Positions 45,325 to 52,712 of a stretch of 64,000 bases of DNA are shown here, one piece after another. Numbering within the stretch: position 1 is the stretch's first letter; each line of letters begins with the position of its first letter. The position numbers and the translations under genes are program-made. Below the pieces are notes generated by a model. It was not told the origin of the DNA and did no database searches. It worked only from the letters and a program-made list of their open reading frames with translations. Source of the DNA: CAG-791 sp963596015 (GTDB lineage Bacteria > Bacillota > Clostridia > Lachnospirales > Lachnospiraceae). Where the stretch lies: contig CAVBJS010000004.1 of assembly GCA_963596015.1 (NCBI GenBank), positions 17,127-81,126 on the forward strand. The letters are read 5' to 3'.

Positions 45325-46583
45325 GGAAAGGCAATGGGCAAAATGATCATGCTGACCACGGTTGCTATGACGATCAATGGCATCCCTGCTTTTACAAAAT
45401 CCATAAATCTGTAATTTCCGGCACCAACCACCATGGTATTGGCCGGCATGCCGATGGGCGTTGCATAAGCACAGGAACCTCCAATGACACAAGCCATCAA
45501 TACCGCTCTGGGATCTGCACCCATTCCCTGGGCAATGGAGACGCAGATCGGTGCCATCAGGGCTGTGGTAGCTGTGTTGGACATGAAGTTAGTCATGATG
45601 CAGCACAGTATGAATACCACAAAGGTAAACAGTACCGGGGACGGATCTGCTCCCAGCGCACCGATCACCTTATCTGCGATCATTTCCCCTGCACCGGTAT
45701 TTTCCAATGCCGTTGCCAACGATAAGGTACCTCCAAACAGAAAGATAGTCTTCAGATCGATAGACTTCAGTGCATCCCTTTCCGATATAACGCCGGTAAT
45801 GATCAGCAGTACTGCGCCTACACAGCCGGTGACACAGAGTTTTACGCCGATCTCTTCCTCAAAGATCATACCGATCAGCGTGACGATCAGGATCACCAAC
45901 GACAATACCTTTTTCCACCTGGGAACAGCATCAAAATTCCGAGATTCGTCAAAAATGGAATCCCCCGTATCTACTGTATCGTGTTGCGGCAGAAGCTTGA
46001 ATCCGATGGTGGCATAGAACAAAATACCTGCCAGTAAAATGGGAAGTCCGACGATCCCATACTCGAAGAATCCGAATTTAAGCCCCAGCGGCTCCAGTGC
46101 AGACTGGGCGATCATATTGCCGGGCGCACCGATCAGGGAAAGGTTGCCGCCCATAGCCGCCGCAAAAACCAACGGCATCAGAAGTCTGGATCTCTTAAAG
46201 CCGGATTTCGCTGCAATTCCAATAACCACCGGGATCAGAACTGCTGCAGTACCGGTATTGGAGAGAAAACCACTCATGACACCGACGATCACCATAATGG
46301 CTACGATCAGACCTCGTTCTGTTTTGGCAAACTTCGTGACCAGGCTGCCGATCTCATTAGCCATGCCTGTCTCAAACAGTGCGCCGCCTACAATGAACAT
46401 GGCAACAAACAGGATCACGTTGCTGTTGATAAATCCACTGAAGGCATCACTTACGCTTAAGACGCCGGTAACCACAAGACCGATACAGACGATCATGGAT
46501 GTCAGTCCCAACGGGATCTTTTCTGTGACAAACATGACAATGGCAAAAGCCAGGAAAATTAGTGTTATGACTGCTGGACTCAT
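45306..46583 (-). CDS. SLC13/DASS family anion transporter
   Basis: A 425-residue polytopic transporter for di- or tricarboxylates. Two related halves carry the SNT motifs typical of the family: MSGFLSNTGTAAVLIPVV (about 100-117) and TNFMSNTATTALMAPICVS (about 327-345). It is first in the operon with ttdA and ttdB, so tartrate, or a tartrate/succinate exchange, is the likely substrate (inference from context). GGAGG lies just before ATG 46583. A hairpin related to the dispersed leader element (GCAGCAAAGCTGC) sits directly upstream of the ribosome binding site. Confidence 0.88.
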   Translation of the reverse strand: MSPAVITLIFLAFAIVMFVTEKIPLGLTSMIVCIGLVVTGVLSVSDAFSGFINSNVILFVAMFIVGGALFETGMANEIGSLVTKFAKTERGLIVAIMVIVGVMSGFLSNTGTAAVLIPVVIGIAAKSGFKRSRLLMPLVFAAAMGGNLSLIGAPGNMIAQSALEPLGLKFGFFEYGIVGLPILLAGILFYATIGFKLLPQHDTVDTGDSIFDESRNFDAVPRWKKVLSLVILIVTLIGMIFEEEIGVKLCVTGCVGAVLLIITGVISERDALKSIDLKTIFLFGGTLSLATALENTGAGEMIADKVIGALGADPSPVLFTFVVFILCCIMTNFMSNTATTALMAPICVSIAQGMGADPRAVLMACVIGGSCAYATPIGMPANTMVVGAGNYRFMDFVKAGMPLIVIATVVSMIILPIAFPFYPQG

Positions 46584-46726
46584 ACAACCTCCTTTTCTGA
46601 GCAGCTTTGCTGCGAAGCGGCAGCGAAAATGATGGATTCATGTAAAGCGAATTTGGAATTTTCACTGTCATCAGGGCAATCGGTAAACAAGTGACACGGC
46701 GCATGTCTGTTTCTTTTGTAACCTCA

Positions 46727-46793
46727 TCATATAAGAGTGTCAGCATAATGTACATTTCATATAATTGACGTCAGCATAGCTTTTCCCTATACT
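46727..46793 (+). promoter_or_regulatory. Promoter and direct repeats between the ttd operon and its LysR gene
   Basis: -35 TTGACG (46765-46770), 17-bp spacer, -10 TATACT (46788-46793) drive the LysR gene. Two direct repeats overlap it: TCATATAAGAGTGTCAGCAT at 46727 and TCATATAATTGACGTCAGCA at 46757, 30 bp apart. They probably bind the LysR protein and would also act on the minus-strand ttd promoter. Confidence 0.65.
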
Positions 46794-46837
46794 AAAGATA
46801 AAAAAAAGGTGCCCGTTGACCGGACAACTTCGAGATT

Positions 46838-46924
46838 CCCAGCCAAACAGCTGAGGACTGAACCAGGGAAGAGATCTTGAAACAGGCTGCGGTCTCTTCC
46901 CGGCCAAACAGCTGGGGACTGAAC
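46838..46924 (+). repeat. 26-bp direct repeats flanking a hairpin in the LysR leader
   Basis: 46838-46863 and 46899-46924 match at 24 of 26 positions (core GCCAAACAGCTG-GGACTGAAC). Between them GGGAAGAGA pairs perfectly with TCTCTTCCC. This region lies in the predicted untranslated leader of the LysR gene. Its role is unknown. Confidence 0.7.
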
Positions 46925-46971
46925 AATAACCGCAGAACCACTTAGATCCAAACAGACAGAATGGAGTTTGT

Positions 46972-47862
46972 ATGACCCTCACACAACTGGAATACTTCTG
47001 TACCGTATGTCGTTACCGCAGCATCACCAGGGCCGCCGAGGCACTGTATGTGTCCCAGCCTACCATTTCCACATCCATCCGTGATCTGGAGAAGGAATTT
47101 CATTTAAGACTTTTCAATCATGGAAAAAACAGGATCTCTCTCACCAAGGACGGTGAGGCTTTTTATCAGAAAGCAGAATATATCCTGCGGCAGACCCAGG
47201 AGCTGTATACGGATTTTTCCAACATCGAAGAAAACCGCCATCCTCTGCGCATCGGTATCCCGCCCATGATCAGCACCGTGTTTTTCCCCAGAGTCACCGA
47301 TCAGTTTCAGGAAAAATACAATATCCCCATTCAGTTGTTGGAATACGGTTCCCTGCGCGCCAGGACCATGGTCGACAATGAACAGCTGGATGTGGCCATC
47401 GTCAACATGGATTTCTATAATCTGGATAAATATAACAGTTATGTGATGATGGAGGACCGCTATGTTTACTGCATTTCCAGGACACACTGCTATGCCGCAG
47501 AAAAAGAGATCACCATGGAGATGTTAAAAGATGAGCCCATCATTCTGTTTAACACAGATTCCGTGCAGACACAGACCGTGATCACCCGCCTTCGTTCTGC
47601 GGGCATCACCCCCAATGTCCGCATGTACTGCAGTCAGCTGGGCACGGTACTGAACTTCGTCCGCGGCGGCCATTGCGGTGCCTTTCTCTATTCCTCTCTC
47701 GCCGCTAACCCCAGAGATTTCGTAGAGATCCCCGTATCGCCGGAGATCACCAGCAAATTCGGCATTATCTGGAAAAAAGGTATCTTTGTGCCGGATCAGC
47801 TGAACAAATTTGTTACCTTTATCAAAACCTTTGATGTGACCCCTTATTTGCCCAAACTATAG
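46972..47862 (+). CDS. LysR family regulator of the tartrate operon
   Basis: A 296-residue LysR protein: helix-turn-helix at about 18-45 (RSITRAAEALYVSQPTISTSIRDLEKEF) and effector domain from about 88. It is divergent from the DASS transporter-ttdA-ttdB operon, the same arrangement as TtdR in enterobacteria. GGAG is placed correctly before ATG 46972. A bidirectional terminator follows at 47952-47987. Confidence 0.9.
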   Translation: MTLTQLEYFCTVCRYRSITRAAEALYVSQPTISTSIRDLEKEFHLRLFNHGKNRISLTKDGEAFYQKAEYILRQTQELYTDFSNIEENRHPLRIGIPPMISTVFFPRVTDQFQEKYNIPIQLLEYGSLRARTMVDNEQLDVAIVNMDFYNLDKYNSYVMMEDRYVYCISRTHCYAAEKEITMEMLKDEPIILFNTDSVQTQTVITRLRSAGITPNVRMYCSQLGTVLNFVRGGHCGAFLYSSLAANPRDFVEIPVSPEITSKFGIIWKKGIFVPDQLNKFVTFIKTFDVTPYLPKL

Positions 47863-47951
47863 GACTGCTGCTTTGGCAGTGGTGACGGTCACTGTGTTGA
47901 TCGTCAAGTAAGGCAGCGGTACCTGTCACCCTTGATCACAAACCCTTCATG

Positions 47952-47988
47952 AAAACAGGTGAGAACTTTCGTCCTCACCTGTTTTTTT
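47952..47988. terminator. Bidirectional terminator between LysR and PLD-helicase genes
   Basis: AAAACAGGTGAG and CTCACCTGTTTT pair around an ACTTTCGTC-type loop; T runs follow on plus, and TTTTC follows on minus. A nearly identical copy stands at 52456-52493. Confidence 0.9.
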
Positions 47989-47999
47989 CGCTGTTATCG

Positions 48000-50492
48000 T
48001 CACTCCCTTTCCTCATCTTTTAAATACCGCCTGCGATAGTATTCCATCGTCCTGTACTCCAATATGTCCTTCATATGCTTTTTGAAAGCCTCATTTCCTA
48101 CTATTCCCTGTAAACTTTCCATGATGGCCAACGCATAGCCTTCTTTTTCGATAAAAAAGCCTTTCCCGGATGCCTTCAGGAATTTAATGGGCATATCTTT
48201 CGCCTTGCGCAGATGCTGCCTGTCTGTCATGGCTTTATACGTCTCGTAAGTAATACCCGGAGCGAAATCCTTCCAGTTTTTTCCTGTATCAAAGAATTTC
48301 TTCCATGCCGTCAGCACTTCTTCCTCCGTGACTGTCAGTCGGATATTTCCCTCATTATAAAAACTATACAGAATCGGCATCTTATATACCTTCTGCATAT
48401 CCGTAGTTTCTAACAACGTCAGGAATTCTCTTCCGATACCGGCACAGAGTGCTTTTTCCTCCTCTGACAGCTCCTTTAATTCCTCCAAAAATCCCAGATA
48501 TCGTCGGAATGGATTTTCCTTGGCGTGATTCATGCAATACTGGTAGACATCCTCCTCCATATAGGTGAATAACTCCATCCGTGTAGGGACCTTGTCGCCC
48601 AGCATGTCCTTTATACGGTAAAATTCCTGAGTGATCCGCTCTTTTACGGTAACAGATCTCTTATCCAGTTCTTTAAACAGATCGATCAGGCGCAGTTCAA
48701 AATCCACAATGCAATCATCCGGATACTCTATGCTGCTGTAATCTGTCACTGCCTTTTTTTCAAAGCTCTTTCCGCCGCTTAATAATAACGGTGCCCGGCC
48801 TGCCTTTTCATAATTGCCTATGAAATCCAGCACATTCAGATACGACTTTCCTCTGCTGGTCCGCAGTCCTCGTCCCAGTTGCTGTAAAAATACGATCGGC
48901 GATTCCGTGGGTCTTAGGAACATGACCATGTCAAGTTCTGCTATATCTACGCCCTCATTAAACATATCTACCGAAAAGATAACGTTTATTTCTCCGCTTT
49001 TCAGCTGTTGTATCGCTGTACTTCTCTCTTCTGAGAATTCTCCATCCCCTTTGCTGCAGACCGCCACGGCTTTGATACCTCTGTCATAGAATTCCTTTGC
49101 CATCTCCTGGGCATGCTTTATGGAACAGCAAAATCCCAGAGCCCTCCTGGATGGATATTTCCTGTAATACTTATAGATCAGCTCATAGCGCCGTACATTT
49201 CCGATATATGCTTTATCTAAATCCTTCTCCTCATAATGACCTTTTACCAGGCGGATAGACGAGTAATCCACCTCATCATATATGCCGTAATAATGAAACG
49301 GCACCAGCACCCCCTTGTTGATCGCTTCCTTCAAAGAGATCTCATAAGGCACGTTGTAATCACACAGCTCGTATATATTTCTGCCGTCCATTCTCTCGGG
49401 GGTAGCGGTCAATCCCAGTAAGAATTGTGGCTTAAAATAGTTTACGATCCTCCGATACTGTTCGTTTACCGCATGGTGAAATTCATCGATCACCAGATAT
49501 TCAAAATAGTCCGGCGGGAAATATCTCTCTGTCAGATACTCCTCTCTGCCAAGGGTGGACACAGAGGCAAATATCACCGCTTTGTCCGTATCCTTTTGCT
49601 TGCCGTCAAAGAATCCGTAATCATCCGATCGTCTGACATTTTTAAAGGAGACCGCAGCCTGTTTCAAGATCTCTTCCCTGTGGGCCACAAATAAAACCCG
49701 CTTATAACCGGCGGAATCGAAGGCCGCCAGATAGGTCTTTCCCACCCCCGTGGCCGCCTGGACCAGGCCTTTGGTAGCGCCATCCCGTCTGCTGTCCTCC
49801 AGGGCATACAGGGCTTCTATCTGCGGTCCCCGGGGCTGAAACAGTACCGTCACTTTGGTATCCCGGTTCTCCTCAAAGACATCATACTTTGCCAGATCTC
49901 TGGATACCGCCGGCTTGTGCCAATTCTTAGAATACCGGTTAAGTTCGTTATCATCTATCAGGATGGAGTGATTTTCAAATAGATCTACAAAGGTATTGTA
50001 GAATAGATCAAAATTGTGCTTATCTTCCCTGCTGCTGAAGCGATAATTCCACTCAATGCCGGACGTTAAGGCACTTCGGGATATATTGGAGGAGCCGATA
50101 TATATTTCTTCATGATCTTCGTAATGAAAAATATAAGATTTCGGATGAAAGGAACGGTCCTTTTCATTATAAAACCGCAGATCGACGCAATCTCCCAATT
50201 CCTTCCGGATCAGGTACAGGGCGGATGGCTGGGTGATGCCCAGATAATTACCTGTCAAGATCCTTATAGGCACCCCTCTGTTCAGTGCTGCTTTTAAATC
50301 CTTTACGATCATCCTGACCCCGGATTCCATCAGAAAGGAAACAATAATATCGATCTGCTGCGCCTGCAGCATGCTTGTTTTCAACTGGTAGTACAAATAG
50401 CGGTTTCTGTTATCATCACCCGTCATAACATCCGTAGATTCTATGGGTGTCGCCTCAAGATCTAATTTTTCCGCAATATCAGATTGAGCCAT
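48000..50492 (-). CDS. PLD-nuclease / SF2 helicase protein (paralogue of 33932-36913)
   Basis: An 830-residue protein. The PLD-type domain has H116, K118 and GSSN (133-136). The SF2 helicase has Walker A ATGVGKT (247-253), DEFH (336-339) in place of DEAH, GLTATPERMDGR and QQLGRGLRTSRGK. The C-terminal part is shorter than in the 33.9-kb paralogue and I see no clear DUF3427 tail. The start overlaps the methyltransferase gene by 31 bases in another frame with GAGG just upstream, so the two are tightly coupled. Likely role: nucleic-acid processing in defence or repair (inference). Confidence 0.87.
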   Translation of the reverse strand: MAQSDIAEKLDLEATPIESTDVMTGDDNRNRYLYYQLKTSMLQAQQIDIIVSFLMESGVRMIVKDLKAALNRGVPIRILTGNYLGITQPSALYLIRKELGDCVDLRFYNEKDRSFHPKSYIFHYEDHEEIYIGSSNISRSALTSGIEWNYRFSSREDKHNFDLFYNTFVDLFENHSILIDDNELNRYSKNWHKPAVSRDLAKYDVFEENRDTKVTVLFQPRGPQIEALYALEDSRRDGATKGLVQAATGVGKTYLAAFDSAGYKRVLFVAHREEILKQAAVSFKNVRRSDDYGFFDGKQKDTDKAVIFASVSTLGREEYLTERYFPPDYFEYLVIDEFHHAVNEQYRRIVNYFKPQFLLGLTATPERMDGRNIYELCDYNVPYEISLKEAINKGVLVPFHYYGIYDEVDYSSIRLVKGHYEEKDLDKAYIGNVRRYELIYKYYRKYPSRRALGFCCSIKHAQEMAKEFYDRGIKAVAVCSKGDGEFSEERSTAIQQLKSGEINVIFSVDMFNEGVDIAELDMVMFLRPTESPIVFLQQLGRGLRTSRGKSYLNVLDFIGNYEKAGRAPLLLSGGKSFEKKAVTDYSSIEYPDDCIVDFELRLIDLFKELDKRSVTVKERITQEFYRIKDMLGDKVPTRMELFTYMEEDVYQYCMNHAKENPFRRYLGFLEELKELSEEEKALCAGIGREFLTLLETTDMQKVYKMPILYSFYNEGNIRLTVTEEEVLTAWKKFFDTGKNWKDFAPGITYETYKAMTDRQHLRKAKDMPIKFLKASGKGFFIEKEGYALAIMESLQGIVGNEAFKKHMKDILEYRTMEYYRRRYLKDEERE

Positions 50493-51064
50493 TTTTCCTC
50501 GCCTCTCCCGGGTCTGACATCAGAAGTGATCCACTCCTCGTCTATCTCTAATCCTCCGATCTCCTGCAATAATCCCTCAAAGGATCCCTCTGTTAAATAG
50601 GTGAAATATCTGCCGTTTTTTATTCCATGAAAGCTGCCGTATTTAAAAGACGTGTAGATGACTCCGCCTTGTTTTACAGCAATTTTCATTTTCTCCAGTA
50701 CACCGGCCAGCTCATCATAAGGCAGGTGCAGGATCGATGCGCAGGCCCATATGCCATCGTATTTATCTCTCTCTGCCAGGTCTTGAAAATACATTTGCCG
50801 CACTTGGATGCCGGTATAAGCCGCAGCGCGTCTGCAAAGCTGCGCAGAGCCGTCAACGGCATCCACCGTAAGTCCCCGGGAAATAAAATATTTGGTATCT
50901 CGTCCCGAACCGCAACCGAAGTCCAGAACATACGCATTCTTTTTTAACTTCGATAAAAACAATACCCATATCTGCTGCATATCCGCATCTGCGGTATTGC
51001 TGCAAAAATCATCCGCATTTTGATCGTAGTATGCGAGTGTAGAATCATAATACGCTTTATCCAT
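50462..51064 (-). CDS. Class I SAM-dependent methyltransferase (TehB-like)
   Basis: A 200-residue methyltransferase. Motif I VLDFGCGSG (46-54) binds S-adenosylmethionine, followed by an acidic position in LTVDAVDGS and motif IV-like DGIWACASILHLP. There is no NPPY or DPPY, so it is not an ordinary adenine DNA methylase; small molecules are the more usual substrates for this subfamily. Its last 31 bases overlap the PLD-helicase gene, which implies co-translation and a shared function. Confidence 0.85.
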   Translation of the reverse strand: MDKAYYDSTLAYYDQNADDFCSNTADADMQQIWVLFLSKLKKNAYVLDFGCGSGRDTKYFISRGLTVDAVDGSAQLCRRAAAYTGIQVRQMYFQDLAERDKYDGIWACASILHLPYDELAGVLEKMKIAVKQGGVIYTSFKYGSFHGIKNGRYFTYLTEGSFEGLLQEIGGLEIDEEWITSDVRPGRGEEKWLNLILRKN

Positions 51065-51156
51065 AAATCCTCATTCTGGCTTGTTTCAGGAAATCGAATC
51101 TCCCCCGTTCCGTTTCTTCGGGCACTCTCCTGATACATCATGCCGAAATTTCGCTA

Positions 51157-51210
51157 TTATTTGGCCAGTCGTCCTGTTCTCTTTCCGGTCTTGGCCAGAA
51201 TCAAACGCTT
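51157..51210 (-). pseudogene. C-terminal remnant of an unknown gene (copy 1)
   Basis: The minus strand reads KRLILAKTGKRTGRLAK and a stop, upstream of the methyltransferase gene. The same tail (FDILAKTGKRTRRLVK, stop) occurs at 54112-54062. I see no upstream coding part in either place. The family is unknown. Confidence 0.4.
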
Positions 51211-51277
51211 TTATATGATACTTATTTTAGCATAGAACATATCAAAACATCACAAACGAGAAACGAGAAAGAAAAAA

Positions 51278-51310
51278 GAAGCAGATGAGAGAAATTTCCT
51301 CACCAGCTTC
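51278..51310 (-). terminator. Terminator of the Lrp/alpha-CTD gene pair
   Basis: On the minus strand GAAGCTGGTGAG pairs imperfectly with CTCATCTGCTTC, followed by TTTTTTC. It resembles the hairpins at 43312, 47952 and 52456. Confidence 0.6.
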
Positions 51311-51449
51311 TTTTCATTATCCAGATCAAACACAGCGCAAGCTTTGGACCGTCCTGCATAAAATAAAGCATGTGTGACGATGGCTGCGATTTTCTTCTAT
51401 GCAGCAGTCATATCATTCATATCGTTTAATGAGATATCTTTAAAAACGA

Positions 51450-51830
51450 TCATGCCTTCTGCGATATAATGTTCAGCATCACCACTTCAAGCAGGTAATT
51501 GTTCCTCTTTTTCGGCGGCAACGAATTATACTGGAACAGGAACAAATGCTCCATGATCTCCCGGACACTGTTCTTGCCGCAGTTGCGGAGGCCATAAAGG
51601 CTCGTGCCGGACGCGATGTCATTTGCCAACTCGCCCACCGTAGCATATCCTGCTCGTCTCAGACTATTGCTCGCTCTGGCTCCCAGTTCCAGTGATTCCA
51701 ACGGTGCCTCGCTCATGGCCTGCGTCATATGCATACGAAATCTAAACTTACCGCCCCGTTTTTCCTCAAGTGTCACTCCGTCTATCTGATTCATGATCCC
51801 CATCACAGTCTGACTCTGATCTTTGCTCAT
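51450..51830 (-). CDS. Free-standing RNA polymerase alpha C-terminal-domain-like protein
   Basis: A 126-residue protein whose residues about 42-100 match the alpha subunit C-terminal domain (PLESLELGARASNSLRRAGY, then VGELAND and LRNCGKNSVREI). DNA-contact positions of E. coli alpha align as R52 (R265), N55 (N268), N83 (N294), G85 (G296), S88 (S299), while K298 is replaced by N87. There is no alpha N-terminal domain, so it cannot join the enzyme as a normal alpha subunit. GGAGGG 7 bases before ATG 51830 lies inside the upstream Lrp gene, and the two genes overlap by 65 bases. It may bring or block promoter contacts for the Lrp partner (inference). Confidence 0.75.
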   Translation of the reverse strand: MSKDQSQTVMGIMNQIDGVTLEEKRGGKFRFRMHMTQAMSEAPLESLELGARASNSLRRAGYATVGELANDIASGTSLYGLRNCGKNSVREIMEHLFLFQYNSLPPKKRNNYLLEVVMLNIISQKA

Positions 51831-52269
51831 ATCGTATCCCTCCGTAAACGTCCTTGATGACCTCTTTCACGGCATAACAATGGATCTCCATAATGTCATC
51901 ACCGCACTTTTTTCGGATCATCCTGGTCAGATATCTGAGGTTTGAAGCCTGAGCAGACACGGCCACAATATGAATGTGGTTTTCCTTTGTCGTTCTGAAG
52001 ATCTGCCGGATATAAGCTGTCCGGGTAGATACATACCGCAGCACTTCCTCAAATTTTCCCGGCGCAGTCACGATATCAATAAACATCGTAATCTCATCCG
52101 CCCTGTAAATGCAGGTATTATATCCTCGGATAATGCCTTCCCGTTCCAGCTTCTGAACGCGCTTCTTCGCCGCCACACGGGACATTCCGATGGCATCGCC
52201 CAGTTCCTGATAAGATAAACGGGCATTGCCCTTGAGCATGTCCAGAATTCTTTCATCTGTTCTGTCCAC
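51766..52269 (-). CDS. Lrp/AsnC family transcriptional regulator
   Basis: A 167-residue regulator. N-terminal AsnC helix-turn-helix (ERILDMLKGNARLSYQELGDAIGMSRVAAKKRVQKLE) and a C-terminal RAM-like effector and oligomerisation domain. The last about 20 residues (Ser/Asp/Arg-rich) are an extension beyond the usual end and overlap the alpha-CTD gene. The start is GTG at 52269, with GGAGGGG upstream. Amino-acid sensing is typical for the family; target genes are unknown, though the coupled alpha-CTD protein suggests a local transcription module. Confidence 0.88.
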   Translation of the reverse strand: MDRTDERILDMLKGNARLSYQELGDAIGMSRVAAKKRVQKLEREGIIRGYNTCIYRADEITMFIDIVTAPGKFEEVLRYVSTRTAYIRQIFRTTKENHIHIVAVSAQASNLRYLTRMIRKKCGDDIMEIHCYAVKEVIKDVYGGIRYEQRSESDCDGDHESDRRSDT

Positions 52270-52455
52270 AAACCCCTCCTTCGATCAGCGTCGACTCTGA
52301 TGGATATAATCATACAGAAACCTGCAGTGAATTGGCAATAGCAGTGGTTTCCTTTCGTAACTTTCGGTATCGATTGTAAACCAAACTGTTTTTTTGATCA
52401 ATTTGCCTTATAGGCCCTCGATCACGCGTATCTGCATGGCAAATTTCATGCTTCA

Positions 52456-52493
52456 CGAAAACAGGTGAGTACTTTCGTCCTCACCTGTTTTTA
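52456..52493. terminator. Orphan terminator, near-copy of the one at 47952
   Basis: AAAACAGGTGAG and CTCACCTGTTTT pair; the 48-base environment (52452-52499) matches 47946-47993 at about 44 positions. No intact gene ends here on either strand. Confidence 0.75.
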
Positions 52494-52555
52494 GCGCTGC
52501 TTCCATGCTGTCAGCACTTTTTTTCCATCAACAAACATGTGACAGCAGCCGCAGT
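52494..52555 (-). pseudogene. Remnant of a PLD-helicase gene 3' part
   Basis: On the minus strand AAGTGCTGACAGCATGGAAG (VLTAWK) matches the helicase gene at about 48330-48305 with one difference in 20; weaker similarity extends further upstream (GTCAC). It stands next to the copied terminator in the same order and orientation as at 47.95-48.33 kb, with roughly 300 bp deleted between. Confidence 0.5.
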
Positions 52556-52654
52556 ATTTATATCGTATTGTGAGAGATCAATCATTTCTGTTGATCTGTG
52601 AAGAAAAATTGAAAATATTCGTGTGGTTTAATGTAAAATCATACAGTAATTTCA

Positions 52655-52683
52655 TTGTTTTTTACGTGAATATCTTCTATACT
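52655..52683 (+). promoter_or_regulatory. Promoter of the DUF4143 ATPase gene
   Basis: -35 TTGTTT (52655-52660), 17-bp spacer, -10 TATACT (52678-52683). The predicted leader is about 23 bases and contains the AAGGAGG ribosome binding site. Confidence 0.6.
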
Positions 52684-52712
52684 ATAGTCAATACATTTAA
52701 GGAGGATTGCCT

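Larger units (their letters stand above)
51065..51449. other. Gene-poor stretch with a coding remnant
   Basis: 385 bp without a complete gene. On the minus strand 51210-51157 encodes the tail LAKTGKRTGRLAK followed by a stop, repeated in variant form at 54112-54062. A terminator for the regulator pair lies at 51278-51310. The rest shows no feature. Confidence 0.5.
52270..52712. other. Divergent intergenic region with an orphan terminator and helicase remnant
   Basis: 443 bp between the Lrp and DUF4143 genes. It holds an orphan terminator (52456-52493), a decayed piece of a PLD-helicase gene (52494-52555) and the DUF4143 promoter (52655-52683). The minus-strand segment 52440-52399 reads IRVIEGL and a stop, resembling a string near 63951. 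Confidence 0.5.
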
